Of a stretch of DNA of 59,966 bases, positions 57,812 to 59,966 are shown one piece after another. The DNA is taken from positions 1-59,966 of the forward strand of contig NZ_JAJJPA010000041.1 of the NCBI RefSeq assembly GCF_020907985.1. Reading direction: 5' to 3'. This DNA is from Kitasatospora humi (GTDB lineage Bacteria > Actinomycetota > Actinomycetes > Streptomycetales > Streptomycetaceae). Made by a program: the position numbers and the translations under genes. The stretch's first letter is position 1; the number at the start of each line of letters is the position of its first letter. The notes below the pieces were generated by a model. The model was not told the DNA's origin. It saw only the letters and a program-made list of their open reading frames with translations, and made no database searches.

Positions 57812-58319
57812 ATCGTGGCGGGAGGTGTTCGACGCCTACCAGCGCGACGCCTGGCGCTTCGAGGCGCAACCGGCGTACACCATGCCGAATGAAGCCGAAA
57901 GCGTTGCCCGGTTCCTTCGGGGTGAGCCGAAGCCGGACAGCCACAATGTCCGCTGGCACGAGCGAGTCCGTGCGTACTTGGCGGCCGGAAGGCGAATCGG
58001 TCGAGTTCGGATTATCCGCCAGCCGCTGACCGATTATCAGCGTTATCAGTTCGCCTGGGGTATTCCCGGCAACATCGAAGCCGGGGAGGACATTCGCGTT
58101 CTCGATGTCACCCATGATGACTACGGGTTGCCGCTCACGGGTCAGGACTGGTGGATGTTCGATGAGGCGCGGATCGTCCACCTGAACTTTCGGCCGGATG
58201 GAACGCAGATCAACCGCGAGTTGGTGGATTCTCCGGATGTCGCCCAGTACTTGCGGTGGCGTGATATCTGCCTGGCGCATGCGATTCCGTTCCACCAGTA
58301 CCTGAAAGAGAATGGGTGA
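57795..58319 (+). CDS. DUF6879-family protein
   Basis: A 174-residue protein with the DUF6879 pattern: WREVFDAYQRDAWRFEAQPA, then RWHERVRAYLAAGRRIGRVR, YQRYQFAWGIPGNIEAGEDI, DWWMFDEARIVHLNF and the C-terminal LRWRDICLAHAIPFHQYL. GTG 57795 with GGGAGG upstream. Nearly always adjacent to Scr1-type XRE regulators in streptomycetes, as here (GTGA overlap with the next gene). No enzymatic motif is known; it may be a toxin-like or regulatory partner. Its codon use includes more A/T-ending codons than the core genes. Confidence 0.85.
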   Translation: MLLDGESWREVFDAYQRDAWRFEAQPAYTMPNEAESVARFLRGEPKPDSHNVRWHERVRAYLAAGRRIGRVRIIRQPLTDYQRYQFAWGIPGNIEAGEDIRVLDVTHDDYGLPLTGQDWWMFDEARIVHLNFRPDGTQINRELVDSPDVAQYLRWRDICLAHAIPFHQYLKENG

Positions 58320-59155
58320 CGTTCGATCCTGACGAGCTAGGTCGTTCCAAACAGGATCTGGCGGAGTCGATAAGGGCACTACGCAAGCGGGCTGGCCTTT
58401 CTGGGGAAAGGCTGGCCCGCTTGTGCAACATGTCTCAGAGTAAGATTTCCAAGATTGAAACTGGGAAGATCGCGCCGGGTCTCACGGATATCGAATGCAT
58501 CCTTCGGGCGCTCGATGCGCCCCCGGAGACAGTCAGTGAGATAACCGCTCTGGCACGGCTGGCCTCAACCGAGTGGCAGGACAAGCGTTCATCCTGGCGA
58601 AGAGGGGTCGTCAAGCGGCAGGCCGAACTAGCAGCGCTCGAAGCCGGGGCAACCCGGCTTCGGTTCTTTCTCCCTGCGATGATTACCGGCCTCTTGGCCA
58701 CGCCAGAATATGTGAGGGCAAGTCTTACCTACACGCCGGGCGATACGTCGGCTGCGATGGCTCGCAAGCTTGAGCGCCAGGCGGTTCTGTACGACGAGAG
58801 CAAGTCTTTTACCTTTATCTTGACAGAACAGGCAGTCAAGTGGGCCGCCGTGCCGGCTCCAGCCATGTCGGTTCAAATTGACCGTCTGGCATCCTTGTCC
58901 CATCTTGCAAATGTCAATATCGGCGTTATTCCGTACGGCACTGTCCTGCCACGTGGGCCCATGAACACGTTCACCGTGTATGACGAAAGGCTGGCAACGG
59001 CGGAGAGTTTTACTGGGCGCATGGTATTCCAGGACTCGCGAGATGTAAGACAATACCTTGATCTGTTTGCGCTGTTCGAGCAGCATGCGGTCTTTGGGCA
59101 GCAGGCCCGATCCTGCCTGGAAGAATGGTCGAGCATGTATCGCAGTGATCCTTAG
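58316..59155 (+). CDS. XRE/Scr1-type helix-turn-helix regulator (DUF5753)
   Basis: A 279-residue regulator. The N-terminal XRE HTH is LAESIRALRKRAGLSGERLA and RLCNMSQSKISKIETGK (about residues 14-50). The C-terminal DUF5753 domain contains ITGLLATPEYVRA, the conserved VLYDESKSFTFILTEQA, LASLSHLANVNIGVIPYG and a final FEQHAVFGQQARSCLEEW helix. Scr1-like regulators usually pair with small DUF397 or similar partners that bind them. Start GTG 58316. The gene is clearly less GC-rich than the core of the window, suggesting a separate history. Confidence 0.88.
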   Translation: MTFDPDELGRSKQDLAESIRALRKRAGLSGERLARLCNMSQSKISKIETGKIAPGLTDIECILRALDAPPETVSEITALARLASTEWQDKRSSWRRGVVKRQAELAALEAGATRLRFFLPAMITGLLATPEYVRASLTYTPGDTSAAMARKLERQAVLYDESKSFTFILTEQAVKWAAVPAPAMSVQIDRLASLSHLANVNIGVIPYGTVLPRGPMNTFTVYDERLATAESFTGRMVFQDSRDVRQYLDLFALFEQHAVFGQQARSCLEEWSSMYRSDP

Positions 59156-59243
59156 TCCATTACCGGAATATCTTTGATCTGGCTTCATGAATTCCCCTAA
59201 CTTGGTTTCTCGCCCACGAAGCCAAGCGATGGGGAGCTAGGCC

Positions 59244-59480
59244 ATGTCCACAGCCGTGAATCCAGCGCCGGTAGTTCACCGGAACCGGCGCAAGGCCAGT
59301 CAGGCCGTCATGGACGCCATGCGCGCCGAGTACCAGGAGGCGCGGGCGAAGCGGGGGATGTCCGGGCGGGTCGAGTACGTCAACACGGCGTGGTGCGACT
59401 GCCCCGAGCATCGGTTGCCCGAGTCGCTGGAACCTCGCGGGGTCGCGGACGTCGTGGAGGACGTGGCTGATGCTGCCTGA
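59244..59480 (+). CDS. Small Cys-containing hypothetical protein
   Basis: A 78-residue protein. A basic helical N-terminus (RNRRKASQAVMDAMRAEYQEAR) is followed by a short segment AWCDCPEH with CxCxxH, a possible metal-binding knuckle, and an acidic C-terminus (VADVVEDVADAA). ATG 59244 follows GGGGAG. The stop overlaps the next start by 11 bases. I do not recognise the family; such small proteins are common in streptomycete accessory regions. Confidence 0.6.
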   Translation: MSTAVNPAPVVHRNRRKASQAVMDAMRAEYQEARAKRGMSGRVEYVNTAWCDCPEHRLPESLEPRGVADVVEDVADAA

Positions 59481-59712
59481 GTCCGCCAGCCGTGAACTGG
59501 CCAACGACACTCCGGAGTTCGTCCCGTGTGTGCGGTGCGATGAGTTGACCGCCATGGCTACCGAGGCGTGGGCCGCGAAGGGCGGACCGGATCACTCCGC
59601 CCTGTCTGACGTTGTGGTGCTCCGGCAGCGGCATGTGGCGGACTGCTCCATGCCCCCGACGGCCGAGCCCGAGGCTCGGCGGACTGATCACCCCAACTCG
59701 CCTGTCAGCTAG
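59470..59712 (+). CDS. Small CxxC hypothetical protein
   Basis: An 80-residue protein with one knuckle FVPCVRCDELTAMA near residues 17-30 and a third Cys in HVADCSMPP; together with His these could bind zinc. The start ATG 59470 lies inside the end of the preceding gene, implying co-translation. Family not recognised. It ends the last operon seen in the window. Confidence 0.6.
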   Translation: MLPESASRELANDTPEFVPCVRCDELTAMATEAWAAKGGPDHSALSDVVVLRQRHVADCSMPPTAEPEARRTDHPNSPVS

Positions 59713-59785
59713 TGCCTTTCGAGGCGACAACCCATGATCGGCCCTGGCCGTGCCGTCGTTCCCCGTGGCGGCCCGCTCGGGGCCC

Positions 59786-59892
59786 GAGCCCCCGGTGATG
59801 ACTCTCGCGGGTCGCCGGGGGCTCTTCCACGTCCACAGAAGGCTTCAGGCGCCCCTGAAAACGACGAAGAGGCCCCCGCTGGAGCGGGGGCC
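59786..59892 (+). terminator. Two hairpins after the last small gene
   Basis: GAGCCCCCGG (59786-59795) pairs with CCGGGGGCTC (59815-59824). GGCCCCCGCT (59871-59880) pairs with AGCGGGGGCC (59883-59892). Both are perfect 10-bp stems; the second, with its tiny loop, is the better terminator. No gene is recognised in the final 250 bases. Confidence 0.7.
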
Positions 59893-59966
59893 GTTGCGCA
59901 TCCGGCAGAGAGGAACGAGGCCGTGCCAAGTGCCCCCTTCTTTGCCAGGTGGTGTGACACCACTAG

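Overview
The window is about 60 kb of high-GC DNA with the codon use, gene families and gene order of a streptomycete chromosome (Streptomyces or Kitasatospora). Indicators are GTG starts, stop/start-overlapped operons, an accA2/accE/accB-birA-cya-cdgE block, an hut operon using HutF, and Scr1-type XRE/DUF6879 genes. I see no rRNA, tRNA, CRISPR array or insertion sequence.

Layout. 0-5.8 kb: the end of an RsbW-like ATPase, an aminoglycoside-phosphotransferase-fold gene, a VapBC-type toxin-antitoxin pair, an SDR, a WYL regulator and small membrane proteins. 5.9-18.8 kb: conserved core (phosphosugar mutase, purine nucleoside phosphorylase, gamma-glutamylcyclotransferase-like protein, LpdA flavoprotein, DeoR regulator, acyl-CoA carboxylase alpha, epsilon and beta subunits, Maf, biotin ligase). 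18.9-22.2 kb: adenylate cyclase and a GAF-GGDEF diguanylate cyclase. 22.4-32.1 kb: a probable accessory locus. A forward operon encodes a class III cyclase-like protein, a STAND-like P-loop NTPase with helical repeats, an SPFH-like/vWA protein, a TerY-like vWA protein, a PP2C phosphatase and a membrane-anchored kinase. It converges on a two-gene reverse operon encoding a DUF5706/Pycsar-type membrane effector and a Crp/Fnr regulator. 32.2-41.8 kb: histidine utilisation (hutH, then hutU-M20 amidohydrolase-hutF-hutI), with an RpiR regulator and two Uma2-family genes. 42.6-57.2 kb: core genes (POT peptide transporter, two two-component systems, GtrA, purK/purE, M19 dipeptidase, CoA-binding protein, ABC exporter, UDP-glucose dehydrogenase, acyl-CoA dehydrogenase). 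57.6-60 kb: a less GC-rich accessory tail with DUF6879, Scr1-like XRE and small Cys-containing proteins.

How the parts work together. The hut genes encode the route histidine -> urocanate -> imidazolonepropionate -> formiminoglutamate -> (HutF) N-formylglutamate; the M20 enzyme inside the operon probably does the last hydrolysis. hutH and hutU share an ATTCAG half-site in their promoters. BirA would biotinylate the neighbouring carboxylase alpha subunit. The 22.4-32.1 kb locus combines nucleotide-cyclase, NTPase, TerY-P phosphorylation-triad and cyclic-nucleotide-effector modules and is the best candidate here for an undescribed signalling or defence system.

Intergenic minisatellites with unrelated units (37, 23, 34 and 30 nt) occur at four places; one contains the stop codon of cya. 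Several long perfect palindromes (50689-50716, 44453-44470, 15796-15813) are likely operators. Start codons and residue positions were read by eye. Statements on S. coelicolor gene order are from memory.
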